Of a DNA stretch of 64,000 bases, positions 43,117-52,039 are shown in pieces (position 1 is the first letter of the stretch; each line of letters starts with the position of its first letter). Location of the stretch: positions 62,001 through 126,000 of the forward strand of contig NZ_FXTS01000004.1 of NCBI RefSeq assembly GCF_900182785.1. The letters run 5' to 3'. The notes under the pieces are model-generated. The model was not told the DNA's origin, did no database searches, and saw nothing but the letters and a program-made list of their open reading frames with translations. Made by a program: the position numbers and the translations under genes. This DNA is from Oceanospirillum linum (GTDB lineage: Bacteria > Pseudomonadota > Gammaproteobacteria > Pseudomonadales > Halomonadaceae).

Positions 43117-44226
43117 TCAGCTTTTGGCGATCAGCTGCGCATCGGCCTCTTCTTTGAGGCGGGCCTGCTCACGAATCATCTGTTCAAGCTCAGCCGCAAG
43201 ATTATCATTACTTAATTTCTGCGCAGGTTTACCATCGATATAAACCAGGTTTGGCGAGCCGCCGGTCAGCCCCAGGGATACTTCTTTGGCTTCACCCGGG
43301 CCATTAACCACACAACCAATCACCGCAACATCAATCGGAGTTCGTACATCTTCCAGCCGGGTTTCCAGTTCGTTCATTACGCCAATCACATCAAAGTTCT
43401 GGCGGGAACAGCTCGGGCAGGCGATAAAGTTAATGCCATTGCTGCGCAGTTTAAGACTTTTCAGAATATCAAAGCCGACTTTAATCTCTTCAACAGGGTC
43501 CGCTGCCAGAGAAACACGCACAGTATCTCCGATACCATCCATCAGCAGCATCCCCAAACCAACGGAAGACTTGACAGTTCCCGACCGCAAACCACCAGCC
43601 TCAGTAATCCCCAGGTGCAATGGCTGCTCAATCTGGCTGGCAATTTTACGATATGCGGCCACGGTCATAAAGACATCGGAAGCTTTCAGGCTCAGTTTAA
43701 ACTCCTGAAAGTTAAGCCGATCCAGAATATCAATATGGCGCATAGCCGATTCCACCAACGCATCCGGTGTTGGCTCACCGTATTTTTTCTGCAGCTCTTT
43801 CTCCAAAGACCCGGCATTCACACCAATGCGGATTGGAATGCCATGATGACGGGCAGCATCAACCACCTGGCGAACACGGTCATCGCTGCCAATATTGCCC
43901 GGATTAATTCGTAGGCAATCTACTCCCAGTTCAGCTACTTTTAGCGCAATACGGTAGTCAAAATGGATATCTGCCACCAAAGGCAAATTAACCTGTTGAC
44001 GGATTTTACCGAAGGCCTCTGCTGCCTCCATCGAGGGTACAGAGACACGCACAATATCTGCACCAGCCTCTTCAAGGCGACGAATTTGTCCGACAGTAGC
44101 GTTCACATCACAGGTTTCTGTGTTCGTCATACTCTGAACGGAGATCGGTGCATCACCACCAACGGGGACATTACCCACCATAATCTGGCGGGACTTACGG
44201 CGCTTGATCGGGGATTCAAAATGCAC
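43117..44226 (-). CDS. ispG: 4-hydroxy-3-methylbut-2-enyl-diphosphate synthase (GcpE)
   Basis: IspG makes HMBPP from MEcPP in the MEP isoprenoid pathway and needs a 4Fe-4S cluster. The 369-residue protein has an N-terminal TIM barrel (KSRQIMVGNVPVGGDAPISVQSMTNTET) and the cluster ligands in FIACPSCSRQNF and IGCVVNGPGEAKE. Its cluster must come from the cell's iron-sulphur assembly system, relevant to the short isc operon upstream. The order rodZ-ispG-hisS is canonical. Confidence 0.96.
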   Translation of the reverse strand: MHFESPIKRRKSRQIMVGNVPVGGDAPISVQSMTNTETCDVNATVGQIRRLEEAGADIVRVSVPSMEAAEAFGKIRQQVNLPLVADIHFDYRIALKVAELGVDCLRINPGNIGSDDRVRQVVDAARHHGIPIRIGVNAGSLEKELQKKYGEPTPDALVESAMRHIDILDRLNFQEFKLSLKASDVFMTVAAYRKIASQIEQPLHLGITEAGGLRSGTVKSSVGLGMLLMDGIGDTVRVSLAADPVEEIKVGFDILKSLKLRSNGINFIACPSCSRQNFDVIGVMNELETRLEDVRTPIDVAVIGCVVNGPGEAKEVSLGLTGGSPNLVYIDGKPAQKLSNDNLAAELEQMIREQARLKEEADAQLIAKS

Positions 44227-44425
44227 GAAATTGCCTCTCTCTTTAACAAATGGCCGTACTCAATACTCTAAGCCGCACTCAACACTCTATACTGCCTTAC
44301 AAAACGGATAAGGCCTGCTCTACAAACAGCAAAGCTCCGGCCAATAAATTGACCAGAGCCTGACCGGAAAAGGAGCACAAGTGCCCCTATTTTAGATCTG
44401 ATATCGCTCGTTCTGCACTCAGCAT

Positions 44426-45409
44426 TTACTCGCCTAAGGTGAAACGCGCAATATTGTTGCGATTGGTGTGAGGTTTAAGATCAACCTCTTCACCCTGGTA
44501 ACTCACCACAGCACCGGTAGCATTGCCGATCATCAGTTTAAACGGCGGAACCCCTTCAACCAGGGATTCATCACCAGCCTGTTTGAGATTTGAAACAACC
44601 TGAATACCTCGGCCATCAGTTATCTCAACCCAGCACTCTTCCGTATAAGTGATCATCAGCCGCGCCTGAACTGAAACAGCCTGACCAATTTCCTCTGGCG
44701 TTGGTTCGACGGAAACAGCCTCGGGCTCAGGCTCAGAAACACCACCGTCAGTAACTGATTCCTGAGTCAAAGGAAGCTCTTCAGCTGTCTCTTCAGCTGT
44801 ATTTTCAGTGATAACCGGAGCCTCTTCCGATATAGCCCCATCGCTTGTATCACCCGGTTCTTCTGTCAGCCCTTCATCCTCGGTATCTGACAGATCCATC
44901 TGGGCAATAATCGTTTCTCCCTCGGACGTCTCAACTGTGACCGTATCACTCTGCACCAGACTCAGCGGTTCAGAACCATTTCGGCTTTGCCACCAAATAA
45001 TTGACAGGGCAATCAGTGCAGCGACAACCGCGATGGTCGTATATTTAATCAGAGGGTCAGATGAGCTTCTCTGAGGTTTAATAACCTCAACTGGCTTATA
45101 ACGCTCCTCAGGCTTAGGCTCTTCATTGAAATGTGTATTATAAATATCTATCAGAGCCTCAGCGTCAACCCCAACCAGTTTTGCGTATGCACGCAGATAA
45201 CCGCGAATAAAGGTTGTACCAGGTAAAGCGCTGTAATTGTCTTCTTCAATCTGAGTAACAAAGGAGTGCTTCAGATTAAGTTTTTCAGATACTTCACGGG
45301 TTGTGAGCTGCATACGCTCACGGCCTTTTTTTAGCTGTTCTCCGGGCATATTCTCCGGAAGCTGGGCATCAGACTGAGTATCATCATGAGTGGCAACGGT
45401 ATCGGTCAT
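44426..45409 (-). CDS. rodZ: Cell-shape protein RodZ
   Basis: RodZ links MreB filaments to the cell-wall elongation machine. The 327-residue product has an N-terminal helix-turn-helix (LKKGRERMQLTTREVSEKLNLKHSFVTQIEEDNYSALPG) and a membrane helix near residues 123-140. A long acidic, glutamate- and threonine-rich linker leads to the C-terminal DUF4115 domain ending ARFTLGE. Placement between pilW and ispG fits Pseudomonas-type order. Confidence 0.93.
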   Translation of the reverse strand: MTDTVATHDDTQSDAQLPENMPGEQLKKGRERMQLTTREVSEKLNLKHSFVTQIEEDNYSALPGTTFIRGYLRAYAKLVGVDAEALIDIYNTHFNEEPKPEERYKPVEVIKPQRSSSDPLIKYTTIAVVAALIALSIIWWQSRNGSEPLSLVQSDTVTVETSEGETIIAQMDLSDTEDEGLTEEPGDTSDGAISEEAPVITENTAEETAEELPLTQESVTDGGVSEPEPEAVSVEPTPEEIGQAVSVQARLMITYTEECWVEITDGRGIQVVSNLKQAGDESLVEGVPPFKLMIGNATGAVVSYQGEEVDLKPHTNRNNIARFTLGE

Positions 45410-45467
45410 GATCGGATAAGTTCCTTGCGGTCTCGGTTCTGTATCGGTGTTTTAGCGTTTTGGTCTT

Positions 45468-46229
45468 TTAGTCCGCTTCTTTCAGCCGGGATAACTCAAG
45501 TAAAAAACGGCTGTGTTCTGCGCTTTCGCCCAACTGCTCGGCCAGTCGGATGCCTAACATTAAACTCCGCCCAGATGCTTTGGCAACTTTCAAATGTTGC
45601 TTTAAGTAACCCCAAGCACCTTGTGGGTGATTTTGCATCTCTTTAATAGATGCTAACTCTAACAGGGCTCGCGCGGAGTTACGATCTAATTGCAGAGCTC
45701 TTTTAAAAGAAGTTTCCGCTTGAGTGACCTGATTCAGCTGAAGCTGGCACAACCCCAGATTCTCAAATGCCAATCGCCGTTTTACATACAGGGTATCTTC
45801 TACGGTGATTTCAAGCTGATGACAGGCTTCAGAATAACGCTGTTGGCTGTAAAGAAAAGCCGCATAGTTATTCCTCGCCACTGAAAACGAGCCACCCGCC
45901 CTTAATGCCGTTTTAAAATACTCTTCAGCCAGCTCAAATTCACCTTCCTTCTGATAGATAAGCGCCATTCCATGCACCGCATCATAGGCTTTATCATCAA
46001 AGTTAAGGGCTTTTAAAAAAGCGCGCTTGGATCGCTCAATATTGTCACGTTCAAGATAAGCAAAGCCAAGCTGGGTATAAGAATAGACACTTTGCTGAAT
46101 AGCAGATGGACTCGATCTGGGCTGTTCCGGTTGCGCGGAACAGCCCTGCAATGACCACATAAATATCATCATCCAATAAGCAGAAAAACAAACTCTGCTC
46201 TTTAGCTTCAGCACAAACTGCAATGCCAT
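45468..46229 (-). CDS. pilW: Type IV pilus biogenesis lipoprotein PilW/PilF
   Basis: PilW (PilF) is the outer-membrane pilotin for the PilQ secretin. The product has a lipoprotein signal with lipobox SLQGC. Several TPR repeats follow (YTQLGFAYLERDNIERSKRAFLKALNFDD, GMALIYQKEGEFELAEEYFKTAL, ARNNYAAFLYSQQRYSEAC). The start is uncertain: I use the ATG at 46229, with a GGGAAG just upstream; a TTG at 46250 is also in frame. Its position after rlmN is conserved. Confidence 0.9.
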   Translation of the reverse strand: MALQFVLKLKSRVCFSAYWMMIFMWSLQGCSAQPEQPRSSPSAIQQSVYSYTQLGFAYLERDNIERSKRAFLKALNFDDKAYDAVHGMALIYQKEGEFELAEEYFKTALRAGGSFSVARNNYAAFLYSQQRYSEACHQLEITVEDTLYVKRRLAFENLGLCQLQLNQVTQAETSFKRALQLDRNSARALLELASIKEMQNHPQGAWGYLKQHLKVAKASGRSLMLGIRLAEQLGESAEHSRFLLELSRLKEAD

Positions 46230-46318
46230 GGCCTTCCCTATGCCTGCCAATGATAGAGCCTAAAACAGTCCAAATTTCACACAAAACTCAATACTAGCTG
46301 AATATATGTTCAAATCTA

Positions 46319-47467
46319 TCAGACAGCGTCCTGATTCTGACCCGCGTCAACAATCTGGACCGAATCAATCAGATTTTCTGCATATTTCGCACTACGGCGC
46401 GTTCTATCCATCACCTGCCCAACCAGCTGACCACAGGCAGCGTCAATATCATCACCACGGGTACTGCGCACAGTGACCACATAGCCGGAATCGATCAGGG
46501 CATCCCGAAAACGCATGATAGCATTGCGACTTGGGCGCATATAATCGTTGTTAGGGAAAGGGTTAAATGGGATCAGATTGATTTTGCAGTCCAGCTTACG
46601 CAGCACTTTGGCTAACTGAGCCGCCTGCTGCGGCTGATCATTAACACCGGCAATCAGAGTGTACTCAATCGTTATAGACCGGTTATCCCCCAGGGTATCC
46701 AGATAGCGCTGACAGGTATCCAGCAGCATATGAATCGGATACTTTTTGTTGATGGGCACCAGTTCGTTACGCAGCTCGTCATTTGGCGCATGCAGTGAAA
46801 TGGCCAAGGCAACATCAATTTGACCGATCATCTTCTCCAGCTGAGGCACCACACCGGAGGTACTTAACGTCACACGACGCTTAGACAGGCCGTAACCCAT
46901 ATCATCAAGCATCAGGCGCATAGAGGACATTACCGGCTCAAAATTCATCAGCGGTTCGCCCATGCCCATCATCACAACATTCGTCACAGGGCGCTGTTTA
47001 GTGTCGGTCCGTGGGCCGAAGGAGCGCTGGGCCACCCAAACCTGGCCAATAATTTCTGCCGGAGTCAAATTTCGTTGAAAGCCCTGCTTACCGGTAGAGC
47101 AAAAACTACAATCCAAAGAGCAGCCTACCTGGGAAGAGACACACAAAGTACGGCGTTTCTCATCCATTGGAATCAGCACAGTTTCAATGCAGCTGCCACC
47201 ATCAACCTTCAGAACCCATTTCCGGGTGCCATCATCAGAGAAGTCCTGGTAAACAATTTCCGGTCCACGCACTTCTGCAACATCTTTCAGCTTTGCCCGC
47301 AGGGCTTTGCTCAAATTAGTCATCTCATCAAAGTTATCCACACCGTAATGGTGAATCCACTTCATCACCTGAGCGGTACGGAAACGCTTCTCACCGATAG
47401 AATCGAAAAAAGCCTCCATCTGAGGTGTTGTTAAACCCAGTAGATTGGTTTTTGTTTGCTCGCTCAT
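46319..47467 (-). CDS. rlmN: Dual-specificity RNA methyltransferase RlmN
   Basis: RlmN is a radical-SAM enzyme that methylates A2503 of 23S rRNA and A37 of some tRNAs. The 382-residue protein has the cluster motif VGCSLDCSFCSTG (C-x3-C-x2-C) and MGMGEPLMNFEPV. Near the C-terminus RSTRGDDIDAACGQL holds the catalytic cysteine. It starts over 230 bases beyond the ndk stop, with a terminator-like hairpin in between. Confidence 0.95.
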   Translation of the reverse strand: MSEQTKTNLLGLTTPQMEAFFDSIGEKRFRTAQVMKWIHHYGVDNFDEMTNLSKALRAKLKDVAEVRGPEIVYQDFSDDGTRKWVLKVDGGSCIETVLIPMDEKRRTLCVSSQVGCSLDCSFCSTGKQGFQRNLTPAEIIGQVWVAQRSFGPRTDTKQRPVTNVVMMGMGEPLMNFEPVMSSMRLMLDDMGYGLSKRRVTLSTSGVVPQLEKMIGQIDVALAISLHAPNDELRNELVPINKKYPIHMLLDTCQRYLDTLGDNRSITIEYTLIAGVNDQPQQAAQLAKVLRKLDCKINLIPFNPFPNNDYMRPSRNAIMRFRDALIDSGYVVTVRSTRGDDIDAACGQLVGQVMDRTRRSAKYAENLIDSVQIVDAGQNQDAV

Positions 47468-47618
47468 ATCGTTATACCGGTAAAAAAAGAGAAGGGGTTA
47501 TCTGGCGAAGGTTTCTGTCAGTTACTCATCAGTATAACTAGCAGCAAACATCACAGAAAAACCTGAAAGACGTTAAAATTCCTTTGTAAACAATGACCTG
47601 AAACACCGAATACAAAAC

Positions 47619-47649
47619 CACAAACAGCCACTCTAGGTGGCTGTTTGTG
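47619..47649 (-). terminator. Terminator-like hairpin between ndk and rlmN
   Basis: A 13-base perfect stem (CACAAACAGCCAC/GTGGCTGTTTGTG) with a 5-base loop lies about 50 bases after the ndk stop. On the minus strand GGTTTTG follows. It could end the isc-ndk transcript. Confidence 0.7.
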
Positions 47650-47700
47650 TTTGGCCTGATCTGCACGGCAACACCGCTCAGTTCAGTCCCGCATCAGAAA

Positions 47701-48129
47701 TTAACCCCGTGGGCAGATTTCATCAGCGTTGAAGAAGTAAGCTACTTCACGCTCTGCAGAAGCTGCAGAATCAGAACCGTGAACGGCGTTCGCATCGATA
47801 GACTCAGCGAAGTCACGACGGATAGTGCCTTCAGCCGCTTCTTTAGGGTTAGTTGCACCCATCAGGTCACGGTTAGTCAGAATTGCGTTTTCACCTTCCA
47901 GAACCTGTACAACAACAGGGCCAGAAGTCATAAATGCAACCAGGTCGCCGAAGAAAGGACGCTCTTTATGCTCAGCATAGAAGCCCTCAGCCTGCTCTTG
48001 AGACAGGTGAACCATTTTAGCTGCAACAACCTGCAGACCTGCGTTTTCAAAACGTGCAATGATCTGACCAACAACATTCTTAGCGACTGCATCAGGCTTG
48101 ATAATAGAAAGAGTACGTTCAACTGCCAT
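47701..48129 (-). CDS. ndk: Nucleoside diphosphate kinase
   Basis: Ndk balances nucleoside triphosphate pools by phosphate transfer through an active-site histidine. The 142-residue product starts AVERTLSIIKPDAVAKN and keeps the histidine in NAVHGSDSAASAEREVAYFF. The ATG at 48129 is nine bases after GGAG; an earlier in-frame ATG at 48147 would add six residues. It sits between iscA and rlmN, as in Pseudomonas. Confidence 0.96.
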   Translation of the reverse strand: MAVERTLSIIKPDAVAKNVVGQIIARFENAGLQVVAAKMVHLSQEQAEGFYAEHKERPFFGDLVAFMTSGPVVVQVLEGENAILTNRDLMGATNPKEAAEGTIRRDFAESIDANAVHGSDSAASAEREVAYFFNADEICPRG

Positions 48130-48366
48130 TGGATATTTCTCCAGCATATGTTCTGTGAAAAGTGTGAACAGTGAAAAAAGTGAACATTACTACGTAAGAC
48201 ATTTTTCATGTTCTGCCATAAAAACCCGCGAAGTATACGCAGATTGTTGGCAAATTAGTATGTCAAGCCGTGATTTTCTGGCAAAAAAACGTAAAAAAAC
48301 CAACGTATATTTTAACACTGATCAAATCGACAATGATTCATCAACCCCACACGGGCAAACATGTCA

Positions 48367-48690
48367 TCAGACATTAAAGCTTTCGCCACAACCACACTCA
48401 TCTTTCACATTTGGGTTGTTAAAACGGAAAAAACTGTTCAGACCCTGAGTGACATAATCAACCTCACTGCCATCCAGAATATCGAGCGCCTCAGCATCGA
48501 CAATCACCTTTACATCATGCTGCTCGAATACATGATCTTCAGAGGCCACTTCATCGGCAAAATCCAGTACATAAGAGTAACCGGAGCAACCGCTTGGTTT
48601 TACCTTAACCCGAAGGCCTTCGCCTTTGCCACGATCAGCCAGGCACTTACGAATATGACCCGCTGCTGATTCTGTAATTGTAACCGCCAT
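48367..48690 (-). CDS. iscA: A-type iron-sulphur carrier IscA
   Basis: IscA proteins bind iron or clusters and pass them to apo-proteins. The 107-residue product has the three conserved cysteines: GCSGYSYVLDFAD in the first and ECGCGESF at the end. The NNPNVKDECGCGESF C-terminus is that of IscA. An AGGAG site lies six bases before the ATG at 48690. In usual isc operons iscU stands between iscS and iscA. Here there is only a 166-base gap with no gene. Confidence 0.94.
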   Translation of the reverse strand: MAVTITESAAGHIRKCLADRGKGEGLRVKVKPSGCSGYSYVLDFADEVASEDHVFEQHDVKVIVDAEALDILDGSEVDYVTQGLNSFFRFNNPNVKDECGCGESFNV

Positions 48691-48856
48691 AACGGACTCC
48701 TTAATAATCACCTCTGCCTTACGACAGAAACAGGTTCATAAATTTCAAAAAAATAACACTCTGTCTGCTTAACCGCCAAAATATCCACAACCACCTAAGG
48801 CTTGGACAAGGCTCAGGCCAACAGGTTCTGTCTCGCCACAGCCTTACCTATCATAC

Positions 48857-50002
48857 CTAACTGCGCAGCGCTGAAACCGCACGTTTAACACTGGTCACCG
48901 CCTGTCCGATCTCATCCAAAGTGCTAAAGCGCCCCCAGCTAAATCGCAGAGAACTCAGTGCCAGATTCCGGCTTAACCCTATACCACTCAACACATAGGA
49001 AGGGTCAACACTGGCTGAGTTACAGGCAGAACCCGTAGATACCGCCACATCTTTTAAAGCCATTAGCAGTGACTCACCATCGACACCAGAAAAACAAACA
49101 TTGAGAATACCTGGGTAACCGGACTCCAGGTCGCCATTAACCGAAACACCATCCAGTTCAGATATCCCCTGCCAGAACTGCAAACGAAGACGGGTCAAAT
49201 GCTCATGGTCCTTTTCCAAACGATCAACGGCAATCTTCATCGCTTCTGCCATACCGATAATCTGATGAGTCGGCAGAGTACCTGACCGCATACCTCTTTC
49301 ATGCCCACCGCCATGCATCTGCGCAGCAACTTTCAGCGCCGGATCACGCCGGACATAAAGAGCCCCCATTCCTTTCGGGCCATAAAACTTATGCGCACTG
49401 AAAGAGATCAGGTCTATCGGCATGTGAGCAAGATCCATTGCTATTTTCCCGCCCGCCTGGGCTGCATCAACATGAAATATTACGCCGTTTTCACGCAGCA
49501 GACTGCCGATCTCCAGCACCGGATTAATACTTCCCAGTTCATTATTCACCCACATAAAAGAAGCCAGGATCGTATCATCACGCAGGGCATCAGCAACCTG
49601 ACCAACAGAGATCACCCCCTTGCTGTCCGGCTTAAGGTAGGTTACGTCAAAGCCCTGAGTTTCAAGCCAGCCACAGGTATCCAGTACAGCTTTATGCTCA
49701 ATGGCAGAGGTAATAATATGACGCCCCTGAGACTGACGCGCCTCAGCGACCCCTTTCAGTGCCAGATTGTTCGACTCCGTAGCACCAGATGTCCAGACAA
49801 TCTCTCTCAGATCACAACCAATCGACTTAGCAATAACCTGCCGCGCCTCTTCAACGGCCTGCTCTGCAAACCAACCCAGCATATGCGCGCGGGAGGCCGG
49901 ATTGGCAAAACAACCGTCAGGGGTCAGATACTGCATCATTTTTTCTGCAACAAGAGGGTCAACCGGTGTGGTTGCAGCATAATCCATATATAAGGTTTGC
50001 AT
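48857..50002 (-). CDS. iscS: Cysteine desulfurase IscS, short form
   Basis: This PLP enzyme takes sulphur from cysteine for cluster and tRNA thiolation. It has the PLP lysine in SFSAHKFYGPKGMGALYVRRDP and the active cysteine in STGSACNSASVDPSYVLSG. The 381-residue length is shorter than the roughly 404 residues of enterobacterial IscS. The protein stops soon after RFSWGRFSTLDEIGQAVTSVKRAV, so the C-terminal tail that meets IscU is absent. The missing tail fits the missing iscU. No frameshift that would restore it was seen. Confidence 0.92.
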   Translation of the reverse strand: MQTLYMDYAATTPVDPLVAEKMMQYLTPDGCFANPASRAHMLGWFAEQAVEEARQVIAKSIGCDLREIVWTSGATESNNLALKGVAEARQSQGRHIITSAIEHKAVLDTCGWLETQGFDVTYLKPDSKGVISVGQVADALRDDTILASFMWVNNELGSINPVLEIGSLLRENGVIFHVDAAQAGGKIAMDLAHMPIDLISFSAHKFYGPKGMGALYVRRDPALKVAAQMHGGGHERGMRSGTLPTHQIIGMAEAMKIAVDRLEKDHEHLTRLRLQFWQGISELDGVSVNGDLESGYPGILNVCFSGVDGESLLMALKDVAVSTGSACNSASVDPSYVLSGIGLSRNLALSSLRFSWGRFSTLDEIGQAVTSVKRAVSALRS

Positions 50003-50163
50003 TGTTTCGATACCAGTTCATGCCACGACAGCAGTGGCTGATTAGCAACAAAAAAGAGAGAAAGGCTTATGTAAGCTGAGCTGTCGAAGACCCGCATTAT
50101 ATAGCGCTCAGACGACAAAGCCAGACCGAGGTCTGGCTTATCAGGCGCGGCCTCAATGCCGGA

Positions 50164-50637
50164 TTACATCATCGCAATCTGGATTTTATTGCTGTCCTCT
50201 TCACCTTTAAGGCCACAAGCCTCACGCCCGGAATCTTCATGCTGACGCACCAGCTCACCCAGGCTGATACCATTCAGGAAGTTGTGGATCTGATCACTCA
50301 GCTGGCACCACAAATGATGGGTCAGACACTCGCGACCATCTTTACAGTCACCCTGTCCCTGACAGCGGGTTGCATCGACCGATTCATTAACAGCATCAAT
50401 TACCTGAGCAACGAAGATATCATCACTTGCGCGACTTAACTGATAACCGCCACCCGGACCCCGAACACTACTGACCAGCTCATTACGGCGCAACTTGGCA
50501 AAAAGCTGTTCAAGATAGGAAAGTGAAATTTCCTGCCGCTTTGAAATATCAGCCAGGCTCACCGGCCCCTCAGTAGCATGTAACGCCAGATCCAGCATCG
50601 CTGTTACTGCATAACGCCCTTTGGTCGTTAGCCGCAT
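50164..50637 (-). CDS. iscR: Iron-sulphur-responsive regulator IscR
   Basis: IscR is an Rrf2-family 2Fe-2S regulator. With its cluster it represses the isc operon. The 157-residue product starts MRLTTKGRYAVTAMLDLAL, has the winged helix SYLEQLFAKLRRNELVSSVRGPGGGYQLSR, and ligand residues in RCQGQGDCKDGRECLTHH (three cysteines and a histidine), the pattern of IscR. It is the first gene of the shortened isc operon. The promoter region holds a matching box. Confidence 0.95.
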   Translation of the reverse strand: MRLTTKGRYAVTAMLDLALHATEGPVSLADISKRQEISLSYLEQLFAKLRRNELVSSVRGPGGGYQLSRASDDIFVAQVIDAVNESVDATRCQGQGDCKDGRECLTHHLWCQLSDQIHNFLNGISLGELVRQHEDSGREACGLKGEEDSNKIQIAMM

Positions 50638-50690
50638 TGTGTTATCCCCAATAGTTCAGATAAGTCCCAGGCAACTGCAGCCTGCTATCC

Positions 50691-50720
50691 GACATCAAAC
50701 AAACCCTGACATCAAACAAA
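50691..50720. repeat. Short direct repeat in the iscR leader
   Basis: GACATCAAACAAA occurs twice, at 50691-50703 and 50708-50720, with a period of 17 bases. It is between the iscR promoter and start. The role is unknown. Confidence 0.6.
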
Positions 50721-50763
50721 TAAATCAGCAGTAAAGACTTTAGTTTACCCTTGTTGTTCAGGC

Positions 50764-50796
50764 ATTATGATAACACCTACTGTTTTGGTCAAGTAT
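50764..50796 (-). promoter_or_regulatory. iscR promoter with IscR-type binding box
   Basis: On the minus strand TTGACC (50787-50792) is separated by 17 bases from CATAAT (50764-50769). The -35 lies inside a sequence that reads ATACTTGACC, then AAAACAGTAGGTGT. This resembles the type 1 IscR box (ATAxTTGACYxxxxTxxTCGGxTAT) found at the Escherichia coli isc promoter. Autorepression is therefore likely. Confidence 0.65.
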
Positions 50797-50867
50797 TGAA
50801 CAGTAAAAGCAGACCGATCTCAGCCAGAGCCTGAAACAAGCTTGATAAGCGACCTGATCATCCGATG

Positions 50868-51683
50868 CTATTTTTTCTGTTGCAGTCCGGCTGCTTTTTC
50901 TGTTGCCGTCAGAATGCCACGCAGAATATTCAGCTCTGTCTGATCCAGCCGGGCACGCTGATAAAGCCTGCGTAAACGCTGCATCAGATTACGGGGATTA
51001 TCCGGGTCATAGAAATCCAGACCCATCAGAACCTGTTCCAGATGAAGATAGAAACGCTCAACATCGGCTGCATCTGCCCAGTCCACATCCCAGTCATCCC
51101 TCCAGTCAGGTAAGGTTTTGTTCTGCAGCTCAAGCCATTTAACTCTTAACTCGTAAACTAAAACCTGAACCGCCGCTGCAACATTCAATGAACTAAAGCT
51201 CTCATCTGTCGGGATATTGACATGAAAGTGGCAAAGAGCCAGTTCTTCATTGGTTAAGCCTCGATCCTCCCGCCCAAATACCAGAGCGATCTGTGCGCCC
51301 GGTTGCGTGATAACGGCCTGAGCCACTTCATCTGCCATCTGCCTTGGAGTGATCAGTGGCCAGCATAGATTACGCTGGCGAGCACTGGTTCCAATCACTA
51401 ACTGGCACCCCGAGATTGCCGACTCCAGATTCTCAAAGGTAACGGCCTGATCCAGAATCTCATCAGCCCGGGAGCTTCGGGCATAGGCATCTTCATCAGG
51501 TTGTTTTTTTGGTGCGACCAGTGCCAGGTTCGATAATCCCATATTTTTCATCGCACGGGCTGCGGCACCAATATTGCCGGTATGAGTGGTATTGACCAAT
51601 ACAATACGAACATTCTGCAACAGCCCCTGAACACCTTCTGCCAGATCATTTACATTTGTCGGCATGACTCCAATCATCTCCAT
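50868..51683 (-). CDS. trmJ: tRNA (cytidine/uridine-2'-O-)-methyltransferase TrmJ
   Basis: TrmJ methylates position 32 of several tRNAs. The 271-residue SPOUT-family product shows VLVNTTHTGNIGAAARAMKNMGL at the N-terminus, LVFGREDRGLTNEEL in the middle and the knot end FSSLNVAAAVQVLVYELR. In many gammaproteobacteria trmJ neighbours suhB and iscR, as here. The start is uncertain within a few codons: ATGs at 51683, 51677 and 51665 are all in frame, and none has an ideal ribosome site. Confidence 0.95.
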   Translation of the reverse strand: MEMIGVMPTNVNDLAEGVQGLLQNVRIVLVNTTHTGNIGAAARAMKNMGLSNLALVAPKKQPDEDAYARSSRADEILDQAVTFENLESAISGCQLVIGTSARQRNLCWPLITPRQMADEVAQAVITQPGAQIALVFGREDRGLTNEELALCHFHVNIPTDESFSSLNVAAAVQVLVYELRVKWLELQNKTLPDWRDDWDVDWADAADVERFYLHLEQVLMGLDFYDPDNPRNLMQRLRRLYQRARLDQTELNILRGILTATEKAAGLQQKK

Positions 51684-52039
51684 TATTTCAATTATCCGGA
51701 CCCTGTTGACACCCAGCTCCGATCGAAGCTGACGACAAAGGTGCTACCGCTAAAACAGGAAAGCGTAAAAATTTCATTCCAGAATCATGCGGCCCATTTG
51801 TTGGGAGGGGTACTCTGCAAAGGAGCAACATCCGGCGAATATTTTACTTTAAACTCAATAAACTAGGGCTACCTTATCATCTGTTTAAAGCTGACAACAT
51901 CTCCCCTCTGTGAGCCAGGCATAAGACTGACACAACCCTGCCTCCCTTGCTCTAAAGAAAACAGCCCTCGATTTCCGCTTTTTTTCTGGTATCATGCGCG
52001 CCTTCGTTCTTTAACAATGTTTCATCTGACGGTAATCGC
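51684..52039. other. Divergent trmJ/suhB gap
   Basis: This 356-base stretch holds no convincing gene. Near its right end TGGTATCAT (51987-51995) is an extended -10 for the SuhB-like gene, without a clear -35. No other feature was seen. Confidence 0.4.
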
